A stretch of 12,118 nucleotides of DNA from contig JAUVRV010000039.1 in the NCBI GenBank assembly GCA_030597435.1, positions 1 through 12,118 of the forward strand, in the 5' to 3' direction. Source of the DNA: Gemmatimonadales bacterium. Its GTDB lineage: Bacteria > Gemmatimonadota > Gemmatimonadetes > Gemmatimonadales > GWC2-71-9. Below the pieces are notes generated by a model. The model saw only the letters and a list, made by a program, of their open reading frames with translations. It ran no database searches and was not told the DNA's origin. Each line of letters starts with the position of its first letter. Position 1 is the stretch's first letter. Of the stretch, positions 1 to 5,210 are shown one piece after another. A program made the translations under genes and the position numbers.

Positions 1-748
1 CCCTGCGGATCGCTAATAGAGCCCCTTCAACAGAAGGCTCGGCGCTCGTCCCCGATTCGTGCCGCAGCACCAGCTTCTGGTCCGGCATGCCGAAGATCGC
101 ATCGACCGATATCATGTAGCCCGGAAGCCTGACCGAGTGAATTTGTGTGCCATTCAGGGTCGCGCCCCGGCTCTCCCGCGGACCCTGCACCGAGTCGATC
201 GGAACATCCACCTGTGGCTGCCCGACTTGTGACAACCGTTGCGCCAATTCGCGAGCGGTCCCACTGGGGACGTCTTTCTTGCCCGCATGCGCGTAATCTA
301 TGATCTCCCACTGCGGCACATAGCGAGCGGCCGCCTCCGCAAACTTCTGTAGTAGCACGGCTGTGATCGCGAAGTTGCCGGCGGCCAATACTCCACGACC
401 TGCATTACGTGCGGCAGCATCGATCTCACTATAGTCATCCTCGGTCAGTCCGGACGTACCGACCACTACGTGTGCCCCACTCTCGAGCGCCGCCATCACA
501 TGTGCTCTTGCTACATCTGGCTTGGTGTACTCAACGAACACATCGGGCTTGCTCGCCAGCGCCTCGGTAGCCGTTGCGGAAACAGGTGTTGTCAGTCCTG
601 CTATGTCCAGCACCGCTCCCAGCTCCCGTCCCGCATGGGTCCGAGAAACCGCAGCCACCAGTTCCATGTCGGGAGCCCGTGAAATCCCTGCTGACAGCGC
701 CGAACCAGCCCACCCCGCCGCTCCCGCTACACACACTTTGGTTGTCAT
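1..748 (-). CDS. dapB: 4-hydroxy-tetrahydrodipicolinate reductase DapB (3' end outside window)
   Basis: DapB reduces 4-hydroxy-tetrahydrodipicolinate with NAD(P)H in the diaminopimelate/lysine pathway, in the cytoplasm. About 249 residues are visible, and the frame is still open at the left edge within the usual C-terminal stretch (ALLAIR), so only a few residues should be missing. The N-terminus has a Rossmann nucleotide-binding loop (VAGAAGWAG, residues 7-15), then VGTSGL (96-101), NFAI (125-128) and the substrate-binding KKDVPSGTA (157-165). Oddities: the family signature E-I-x-E-x-H-x3-K reads EIIDYAHAGK, so the usual first histidine (H159 in E. coli) is alanine and the remaining histidine is one residue later. 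The nucleotide loop also has GW where GR is common. The ATG at 746-748 has GGGAG ten bases upstream. The identification is firm; whether the histidine change defines a subfamily is inference. Confidence 0.93.
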   Translation of the reverse strand, partial: MTTKVCVAGAAGWAGSALSAGISRAPDMELVAAVSRTHAGRELGAVLDIAGLTTPVSATATEALASKPDVFVEYTKPDVARAHVMAALESGAHVVVGTSGLTEDDYSEIDAAARNAGRGVLAAGNFAITAVLLQKFAEAAARYVPQWEIIDYAHAGKKDVPSGTARELAQRLSQVGQPQVDVPIDSVQGPRESRGATLNGTQIHSVRLPGYMISVDAIFGMPDQKLVLRHESGTSAEPSVEGALLAIRR

Positions 749-755
749 GAAGTGG

Positions 756-784
756 ATTCTCCCTCAGTACGTCAAGTTTCGCAA
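756..784 (-). promoter_or_regulatory. Possible dapB promoter
   Basis: Read on the minus strand, TTGCGA (779-784) and GAGAAT (756-761) are separated by exactly 17 bases. Each matches the sigma-70 consensus at four of six positions. Transcription would then start within a base or two of the dapB ATG, giving a nearly leaderless message. That conflicts with the GGGAG ribosome-binding site at 759-763, so one of the two signals is probably fortuitous. Confidence 0.22.
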
Positions 785-830
785 CTACGTCGGTCACGAC
801 TGCCCGGCGGCCCCGGCGGTCCATTGACTC

Positions 831-854
831 GGTGCCCCGGTAACCCGGTTTCCC
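831..854. repeat. Octamer array, GGTNNCCC type, three units
   Basis: Three successive eight-base units fit GGTNNCCC on the plus strand (middle bases GC, AA and TT), followed by a partial GGCC. The same type of unit recurs at 7049-7081 in another intergenic region. It lies upstream of dapB and next to a chain of heptamer arrays. No coding or regulatory role can be read from it. Confidence 0.7.
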
Positions 855-876
855 GGCCACCACTCACCCACACCAC

Positions 877-911
877 ACATTCGACATTCGACATTCATCA
901 TTCTACATTCT
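877..911. repeat. Heptamer array, ACATTCG type, five units
   Basis: Five back-to-back seven-base units fit ACATTCN or TCATTCN on the plus strand, with no indels. The array overlaps the stop codon of the osmoprotectant-binding protein gene at 903-905. It is the first of three neighbouring arrays (877-911, 917-944, 954-988) that share the period but not the unit sequence. Confidence 0.8.
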
Positions 912-1892
912 GGGTCGCTGCACGTTGAACGCTGCACGCTGCACGGTTTCTACCCTTCCCCGTTCCCCCTTCCCTGTTCCCCCTTCCCCGTCGACGCCCT
1001 CGAGGAATGTCGCCGCCACTTCCTCCACACTCCGCTTCTCCACATCTACCAGATAATTGAGCCGGCGCATCTCTGAATCCGTAAGTGTCGCCGCTAGGGC
1101 GCTCAACGCAGTTCCCACACCAGGATATTGTTGTAACACTTCGCTGCGCACCACCGGTACGGCTTCATAGGGTGGGAAATATCCCCGATCGTCTTCCAGA
1201 TGAAACAGGCCGAGCGCCTCAATCTGTCCGTCGGTCGAGTTGCCGGCAATGATGTCGACCCGTCCGTCCGCCAGCGCCCGGTAGGTGATTCCCAATTCCA
1301 TCTCGACGGGTCGACCGTCGAACTCCAGACCGTAGAACTCGAGCAGGCCACGATAACCATCTGCCCGTTCGATAAACTCGTAACCGGCACCAAATCGCCA
1401 CCGGCCGGCGTGCGGCACCGCCGCTGATAGTGTCGTTATGCCGAGGGATTGCGCATCAGCGGCTCGCACCAACATCGCAAACGTGTTGTTGAATCCCAGA
1501 GGCTCGGTCCACACGAGTTCCCAGCGGTCACGATAGACGCTGTCCACGACCGCACGTACCCGTGCCGGATCCTTCTCGCCGGGCAACTCGAGTATCGCGG
1601 AGTACGCTGTACCGGTGTACTCCACGTACACGTCCAGCTGACCCGCGACCATGGCATTGTGACAGATGAACGTGCCGCCGAGGTTGAGCCTGCGGTCGAC
1701 GTCGAAGCCATGTCGCTCTAGCTGCTGCGCTACTATCTCGCCTAGCAGCACTGACTCGGTGAAGTTCTTTGACCCAACCACTAACCGCCCTTCCCCGCCC
1801 CCGCACGAGATGAGGAGGGGAAGAAGATGAAGAAGGGGAAGAAAAGCAGGCCACCATCTCCTTCCCCCTCTTCCCCCTTTTCCTCTTCTCAT
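903..1892 (-). CDS. opuCC: Osmoprotectant (betaine/choline/carnitine) ABC transporter substrate-binding lipoprotein
   Basis: This is the extracytoplasmic binding protein (OpuAC domain) that delivers quaternary-amine osmoprotectants to the permease. It has 329 residues. The signal peptide has a basic stretch (2-12), a hydrophobic stretch (FLPLLHLLPLL) and a lipobox ending in Cys30 (LISC). The domain spans about 36-298 with family motifs GSKNFTES (40-47), LGGT (71-74) and EYTGTA (91-96), and a late NYLVDVEKRSVEEVAATFL. The ATG at 1890-1892 overlaps the permease stop as ATGA and is the only start giving a lipoprotein signal; a longer frame to 2156 would lie inside the permease gene. Oddities: residues 300-329 are encoded by heptamer repeats, and the signal peptide is encoded by an inverted purine/pyrimidine repeat. 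The ligand is not determined. Confidence 0.9.
   Translation of the reverse strand: MRRGKGGRGGRRWWPAFLPLLHLLPLLISCGGGEGRLVVGSKNFTESVLLGEIVAQQLERHGFDVDRRLNLGGTFICHNAMVAGQLDVYVEYTGTAYSAILELPGEKDPARVRAVVDSVYRDRWELVWTEPLGFNNTFAMLVRAADAQSLGITTLSAAVPHAGRWRFGAGYEFIERADGYRGLLEFYGLEFDGRPVEMELGITYRALADGRVDIIAGNSTDGQIEALGLFHLEDDRGYFPPYEAVPVVRSEVLQQYPGVGTALSALAATLTDSEMRRLNYLVDVEKRSVEEVAATFLEGVDGEGGTGKGERGRVETVQRAAFNVQRPRM
917..944. repeat. Heptamer array, GCTGCAC type, four units
   Basis: Four contiguous seven-base units lie on the plus strand: GCTGCAC three times and GTTGAAC once, as the second unit. The array lies inside the 3' end of the binding-protein gene and encodes its tail VQRAAFNVQR on the minus strand. 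Confidence 0.8.
954..988. repeat. Heptamer array, NNTTCCC type, five units
   Basis: Five contiguous seven-base units lie on the plus strand; CCTTCCC alternates with CGTTCCC or TGTTCCC. Read on the minus strand this is a G/A-rich tract that encodes the glycine-, lysine- and glutamate-rich tail of the binding protein (GEGGTGKGERGR). The CGTTCCC unit recurs at 7184-7190 beside cinA. Confidence 0.85.
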
Positions 1893-1895
1893 CTC
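1807..1895 (-). repeat. Long imperfect inverted repeat over the start of the binding-protein gene
   Basis: The arms 1807-1846 (purine on the plus strand) and 1856-1895 (pyrimidine) agree at about 31 of 40 positions when one is reverse-complemented. The outermost eight bases match perfectly (GAGATGAG with CTCATCTC), and the loop is about nine bases. Each arm has a rough nine-base period such as GGGGAAGAA. In the minus-strand message the hairpin would enclose the permease stop, the GGAG stretch and the start codon of the binding protein. Its arms encode the basic and the hydrophobic parts of the signal peptide. Confidence 0.75.
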
Positions 1896-2524
1896 CCTAA
1901 CCAATCCAATCTCCGCTCGACCAGGTGCAACACCCCATCCACCAGGAGCGCCAGGACCGCCGCTGGTACCGCTCCGGCCATTATCACTCCGTTGTCTACC
2001 ATCGAGAGACCGCGGAAGATGAACACACCCAGCCCGCCCGCTCCAATCGCCGCCGCTATGGTCGCGATTCCTACAGCCACTACCGCGGCCACTCTGACCC
2101 CCGCCAAGACTACGGGCGCCGCTAGCGGGAGTTCCACAATACGAAGCAGCTGCCAATCGGTCATCCCCATTCCGCGCGCGGCTTCGCGGACCGCCGGATC
2201 CACTCCCGTCACACCTGTGTAGGTGTTGCGTATGATCGGGAGCAGCGAGTAAACAACCAATGCGATGATGGCGTTTCGGGCACCCAGTCCGATGAACGGT
2301 ACCGCCAGGAGAAACCCGAACAATGCCAGGCTCGGTACGGTTTGTATTACGTTCGCTATCGCCAGTACCGGACCTTTGAGCCCTGGTTTGCGTGTGATCA
2401 AGATGCCGAGTGGAATACCGATCGCAACCGCTACACTGACCGATATCACAACGAGCCCAACGTGTTGCAGCGAGCGCAACAGGACATCAGCCCGATGCTG
2501 CACCAGGTAGTCGAACAGGCTCAT
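1889..2524 (-). CDS. opuCB: Osmoprotectant ABC transporter permease
   Basis: This is the membrane channel subunit of the betaine/choline-type importer (MetI/BPD permease fold). It has 211 residues with several hydrophobic spans (about 20-44, 53-77, 84-98, 138-165 and 178-197). The EAA loop that contacts the ATPase is at 114-133 (EAARGMGMTDWQLLRIVELP). The length fits OpuBB/OpuCB proteins. Its ATG at 2522-2524 overlaps the ATPase stop by four bases (ATGA), with GAGGGA seven bases or so upstream. Its own stop overlaps the next start in the same way. Only one permease gene is present, whereas many OpuB/OpuC operons carry two, so a homodimeric channel is inferred. Confidence 0.92.
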   Translation of the reverse strand: MSLFDYLVQHRADVLLRSLQHVGLVVISVSVAVAIGIPLGILITRKPGLKGPVLAIANVIQTVPSLALFGFLLAVPFIGLGARNAIIALVVYSLLPIIRNTYTGVTGVDPAVREAARGMGMTDWQLLRIVELPLAAPVVLAGVRVAAVVAVGIATIAAAIGAGGLGVFIFRGLSMVDNGVIMAGAVPAAVLALLVDGVLHLVERRLDWLGR

Positions 2525-3237
2525 GCCAGATCCCTCAACGCCGTGACCGCCGCGGATTGATCGGCCTGAAACTGATCGACTGTGCCAACGAAACCGGTAG
2601 TGCCGCTCTCAAACACCACGATTCGATCCGCCAAGGCCAGGGCTTCCCGCACATCGTGAGTTACGAATACAACCGTCTTGTCGAGACGGTTGGTCAACGA
2701 CCGAAACTGGCTCTGCAGCTCCGCCCGTGTTACCGGATCCACCGCGCCGAACGCCTCGTCACACAGTAGTATCGGTGGATCGGCTGCGAGAGCACGGGCC
2801 ACTCCGACTCGTTGTCGCTGGCCTCCCGAGAGTTCATGTGGCTTCCGATCAGCGAACTCGGCTGGATCGAGACCTACCAGGCCGAGTAACTCTTGGACCC
2901 GATCCTCACGCCGCTCGCGTTCCCACCCCAAGAGATACGGCACCACGCCCACGTTGCGGGCAACCGACAGGTGTGGGAACAGTCCGATCTCTTGAATCAC
3001 ATAACCGATATGGCGCCGTAACAGCACCGGATCCCAGCTATCGGTGCTCCTGCCTTCGACCCTCACCGTTCCCTCGGTAGGGTCCAACAAACGGTTGATC
3101 AGCCGCAGGGTCGTTGTCTTCCCGGAGCCACTCTCACCAAGCAGGACAACGGTCTCGCCCCGCTCAACGGACAAGTTCAACGGCCCAACTAGCCGAGTTC
3201 CGTCGACCCGATAATGCGCATTCTCGAATTCGACCAT
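2521..3237 (-). CDS. opuCA: Osmoprotectant ABC transporter ATP-binding protein
   Basis: This is the ATPase that powers the importer from the cytoplasmic face of the membrane. It has 238 residues: Walker A GESGSGKT (34-41), Q-loop Gln82 in VIQEIGLFPH, signature LSGGQRQR (136-143), Walker B ILLCDE with Glu161, and H-loop His194 in FVTHD. The QEIGLFPH sequence is typical of the betaine/choline subfamily. The protein ends soon after the nucleotide-binding domain and lacks the C-terminal CBS pair found in OpuCA and OpuAA. The chosen ATG (3235-3237) begins the conserved domain. A GTG 78 bases upstream would add a tail without family character; neither has a good ribosome-binding site. It is the first gene of the operon. 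Confidence 0.9.
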   Translation of the reverse strand: MVEFENAHYRVDGTRLVGPLNLSVERGETVVLLGESGSGKTTTLRLINRLLDPTEGTVRVEGRSTDSWDPVLLRRHIGYVIQEIGLFPHLSVARNVGVVPYLLGWERERREDRVQELLGLVGLDPAEFADRKPHELSGGQRQRVGVARALAADPPILLCDEAFGAVDPVTRAELQSQFRSLTNRLDKTVVFVTHDVREALALADRIVVFESGTTGFVGTVDQFQADQSAAVTALRDLA

Positions 3238-3261
3238 CGTGGTACCGCTGTTACGAACAGG

Positions 3262-3282
3262 CAATGGCACCTCTCGCCATTG
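3262..3282. promoter_or_regulatory. Inverted repeat upstream of the osmoprotectant operon
   Basis: Seven-base arms CAATGGC (3262-3268) and GCCATTG (3276-3282) are perfect complements around a seven-base spacer. The site lies in the divergent region between the ATPase gene and the holin-like gene, 25-45 bases before the ATPase ATG. It could be an operator or a leader hairpin; nothing else distinguishes these. Confidence 0.35.
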
Positions 3283-3329
3283 AGATCCAACACCGCAAGG
3301 ACTTGCGAAACTCACCGGGCGTGCACAGC

Positions 3330-3343
3330 GTAGTAGTTACTAC
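3330..3343. promoter_or_regulatory. Palindrome GTAGTA-GT-TACTAC before the holin-like gene
   Basis: Perfect six-base arms around a two-base centre end one base before the plus-strand ATG at 3345. The site occupies the place where a ribosome-binding site would be expected, and no Shine-Dalgarno-like sequence is present. It could be a repressor site or simply a leaderless start region. Confidence 0.35.
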
Positions 3344-3344
3344 C

Positions 3345-3707
3345 ATGTCATCGTTCATTGCACGAGTTTTTCTCACCGCATTCGGTCTCTGGATGGCCGA
3401 TCAAATCCTGAGTGGAGTATCGTTCGACTCCGCTGCGTCGCTCTGGATCGCCGCGTTATTGCTCGGCATTGTGAACGCCATCGTCCGCCCCGTTGTATTC
3501 ATCTTGACGCTACCCATAACGCTGCTGACCTTGGGATTGTTCGTGTTTGTCTTGAACGGTGCAATGGTGTTGTTGGTTGACCGCTTGATGCCTTCATTCC
3601 AGATCGACAGCCTCGGCACCGCCATCCTCGCATCCATCATAGTGAGCCTGACCGGCTGGGCAGCGAATGTGTTTATTGGGAAGAAGGAGAAAAGAACGAA
3701 GCGGTAG
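3345..3707 (+). CDS. Phage holin superfamily IV / YvlD-type membrane protein
   Basis: This is a small integral membrane protein of 120 residues with four hydrophobic spans (about 4-25, 31-52, 54-78 and 88-111) and a basic C-terminus (KKEKRTKR). The pattern NAIVRPVVFILTLPITLLTLGLF is characteristic of the YvlD/phage holin family 4 group, which is widespread on bacterial chromosomes. The family name does not show that it makes holes; its role is generally unknown, with envelope-stress links in Bacillus. The ATG chosen begins the first hydrophobic span; the frame extends upstream to 3114, but that part is antisense to the ATPase gene. There is no recognisable ribosome-binding site. It diverges from the osmoprotectant operon. 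Confidence 0.85.
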   Translation: MSSFIARVFLTAFGLWMADQILSGVSFDSAASLWIAALLLGIVNAIVRPVVFILTLPITLLTLGLFVFVLNGAMVLLVDRLMPSFQIDSLGTAILASIIVSLTGWAANVFIGKKEKRTKR

Positions 3708-3760
3708 GCGAAGGGCCAGTGCCCCACCACGCCGCACAGCCCTAATGTTGCACCATGCCA

Positions 3761-3840
3761 AGACGATGCGGGACGAGGTAAGACGATGAGAGACGATGGG
3801 TTGCTGCTTGTCATCGTCTGCCATCGTCCGTCCTCGTCTT
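3761..3840. terminator. Inverted decamer array, possible bidirectional terminator
   Basis: Four ten-base units on the plus strand (AGACGATGNN and variants, 3761-3800) are followed by a ten-base spacer (3801-3810). Three units of the same family in inverted orientation then follow (3811-3840). Paired, the last three left units and the right units match at about 22 of 30 positions, in three helical blocks of seven or eight pairs. The array fills most of the 138 bases between two convergent genes, so a shared transcription stop is a reasonable inference. There is no T-run, so it is not a textbook intrinsic terminator. Confidence 0.5.
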
Positions 3841-3845
3841 GGACA

Positions 3846-4265
3846 TCACTCGCCAATTACCACGACAACCATCTCCCGCGTCCTCGCCCGATTGTCGAGA
3901 TTAATCGCCACAACCTGGTGCCATGTACCGAGCGCCAACTGACCATCCACAATGGGAACGGAGATACCGGTCTTCAATAGTGCAGACCGAATGTGCGAGA
4001 ACCCGTTTCCGTCGCCCCAGCGAGCATTGTGTTCGTAGTGAGCGTCGGTCGGTGCAATCGTGTCCAGTGCGCGCCGCAGATCCTCCAACGCACCCGGCTC
4101 GTACTCGATCGTCGTGACGGCGCCCGTCGAGCCCACCAATTGTACCGCTGCTACTCCCGTGCGTACTCCCGACTCCGCCACAGTCTGCGCCACGTCGGAA
4201 GTGACATCGCGGTGGCCGTATTCGGCGGGGAGCTGGAATGAGAAGCTACGACTAATAGTCAACAT
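3846..4265 (-). CDS. yjbQ: YjbQ / UPF0047 family protein
   Basis: The protein has 139 residues, the usual size for this single-domain family. Some members have weak thiamine-phosphate synthase activity when overproduced, but the physiological role is unsettled. Recognisable motifs are GSTGAVTTIEYEPG (45-58), DGNGFSHIRSALL (85-97) and the VPIVDGQLALGTWHQ stretch (103-117). The segment that reads HTTA in E. coli-like members is GSTG here, which I believe is a common variant. The ATG at 4263-4265 has AGAGG seven bases upstream; a TTG eight codons earlier opens the frame but lacks such a site. The gene converges on the holin-like gene across the decamer hairpin. Confidence 0.88.
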   Translation of the reverse strand: MLTISRSFSFQLPAEYGHRDVTSDVAQTVAESGVRTGVAAVQLVGSTGAVTTIEYEPGALEDLRRALDTIAPTDAHYEHNARWGDGNGFSHIRSALLKTGISVPIVDGQLALGTWHQVVAINLDNRARTREMVVVVIGE

Positions 4266-4345
4266 CGGGCTGCCTCTGTTGGGATCCAATCAACTCTTAC
4301 CACTACGGTCTGGAAAGAGCAAATTGGAGCCGGACGGCTGCTTCT

Positions 4346-4374
4346 TTGACCGTCTTCGTCTCTTGCTGTACGTT
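4346..4374 (+). promoter_or_regulatory. Candidate promoter of the propeller lipoprotein gene
   Basis: TTGACC (4346-4351) and TACGTT (4369-4374) are separated by 17 bases. The -35 match is five of six and the -10 match only three of six. A start near 4381 would leave a leader of about 22 bases before the GTG at 4403, with AGAGG correctly placed. It lies in the 137-base divergent region shared with yjbQ. Confidence 0.4.
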
Positions 4375-4402
4375 CCACAATACCAAGCTTCCAGAGGACT
4401 AC

Positions 4403-5206
4403 GTGAGAAGATCCAGTGTCATTGTCGCGGGAGCATCCCTCGCCTTCCTAGCCTGCGAACTGGCTGGTCCCAGAACGGAGCCGCTATTCATTGACGGCAG
4501 GGCCGTTGCAGTCTCGAGCGACTCGGTGTTGGCCATGACCGCGGCGGGTGTGAGTGGCGTGCTGTTGATCGACCAGCGAACCGGTGCGAGGCAATCGATC
4601 GGCGCCGACCAGTTGACTAGTCCCGTGCATGCACAATGGAACGAGGGCCGGCTGTACGTCTCGGACGTGGACGGAGGTCGACCGCAGATTGTCGTGTTCG
4701 CACCAGGCGGGGAGCTGTTGGACCGCATTGATCTCGGCCCGATTGCAGCCGTCGCACACCAGTTTGCTGTGTTGCCCGACGGACAGATCGTGTTCGAGAC
4801 CACCGACGACAGGCTAGTCGCGCTCCAGGGAGATAGTATCGACACCTTTGCCCTCAACGATCCCAGCCCCAAGACAGGGATGCTGGTGGCGGCCCGCGGA
4901 GGAGTGCTGCACGCCGTCCCCCATCGCACCCTCACCTTGTACAACGGCCTGGGGAGAATCAACTGGCGTGTCGAGTGGCCGTGGGAGGAGTCCCTTTTCA
5001 TTGCCGACCTCGCCCTGGACTCGCGGGGACGACCACTGGTGTTGGCCGGAGTAGCGGGTAGCGAAGGCTTCGTTGTGTTTGCGCTCGACCCCATCAGCGG
5101 AGAGGTAACGATGTGGACGGAAGGACCGTCGGCCACGTTCTCCACGCGCACGTACGGCAACATTCGCCCCGACAGCGCCGACAACTGGATCGGAGTGAAC
5201 CGGTAG
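4403..5206 (+). CDS. Putative lipoprotein with beta-propeller-like repeats
   Basis: The predicted protein has 267 residues and no enzyme motif I recognise. The N-terminus reads as a lipoprotein signal: RRSS, a hydrophobic run, then LAFLAC with a candidate lipid-bearing cysteine at residue 18 (phenylalanine at -3 is unusual). The rest alternates short beta-strand-like segments with turns, for example GRLYVSDVDGGRPQIVVFAP and GQIVFETTDDRLVALQGD. This resembles the NHL/six-bladed propeller proteins common in Gemmatimonadota and Bacteroidota. The GTG start has AGAGG five bases upstream; a TTG at 4346 opens the frame but overlaps the likely promoter. It ends four bases before the convergent dnaJ stop. 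It probably sits outside the cytoplasm as a binding or scaffold protein; function unknown. Confidence 0.75.
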   Translation: MRRSSVIVAGASLAFLACELAGPRTEPLFIDGRAVAVSSDSVLAMTAAGVSGVLLIDQRTGARQSIGADQLTSPVHAQWNEGRLYVSDVDGGRPQIVVFAPGGELLDRIDLGPIAAVAHQFAVLPDGQIVFETTDDRLVALQGDSIDTFALNDPSPKTGMLVAARGGVLHAVPHRTLTLYNGLGRINWRVEWPWEESLFIADLALDSRGRPLVLAGVAGSEGFVVFALDPISGEVTMWTEGPSATFSTRTYGNIRPDSADNWIGVNR

Positions 5207-5210
5207 CCGA

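Noticed and set aside
531..863. Minus-strand open frame of 110 codons upstream of and overlapping dapB
   Set aside because: It runs about 220 bases into dapB in another frame, begins in octamer-repeat DNA and has no ribosome-binding site or homologous feel beyond a charged stretch.
903..2156. Longer 417-residue version of the osmoprotectant-binding protein
   Set aside because: The extra 88 residues lie entirely inside the permease gene and are low-complexity Gly/Ser/Arg. The internal ATG gives an ATGA overlap and a proper lipoprotein signal.
3345..3707. Prophage remnant, because of the holin-family name
   Set aside because: The YvlD/holin-IV family is common on chromosomes outside phages, and no other phage gene, integrase or attachment site is nearby.
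4399..5184. Minus-strand open frame of 261 codons opposite the lipoprotein gene
   Set aside because: Its product is rich in Ser, Pro, Thr and Arg without domains. The plus-strand frame has a lipoprotein-like signal, a placed ribosome-binding site, a candidate promoter and alternating beta-strand patterns.
5207..5210. Terminator between the lipoprotein gene and dnaJ
   Set aside because: Only four bases separate the stops, and I found no convincing stem with a T-run in the flanking coding ends.
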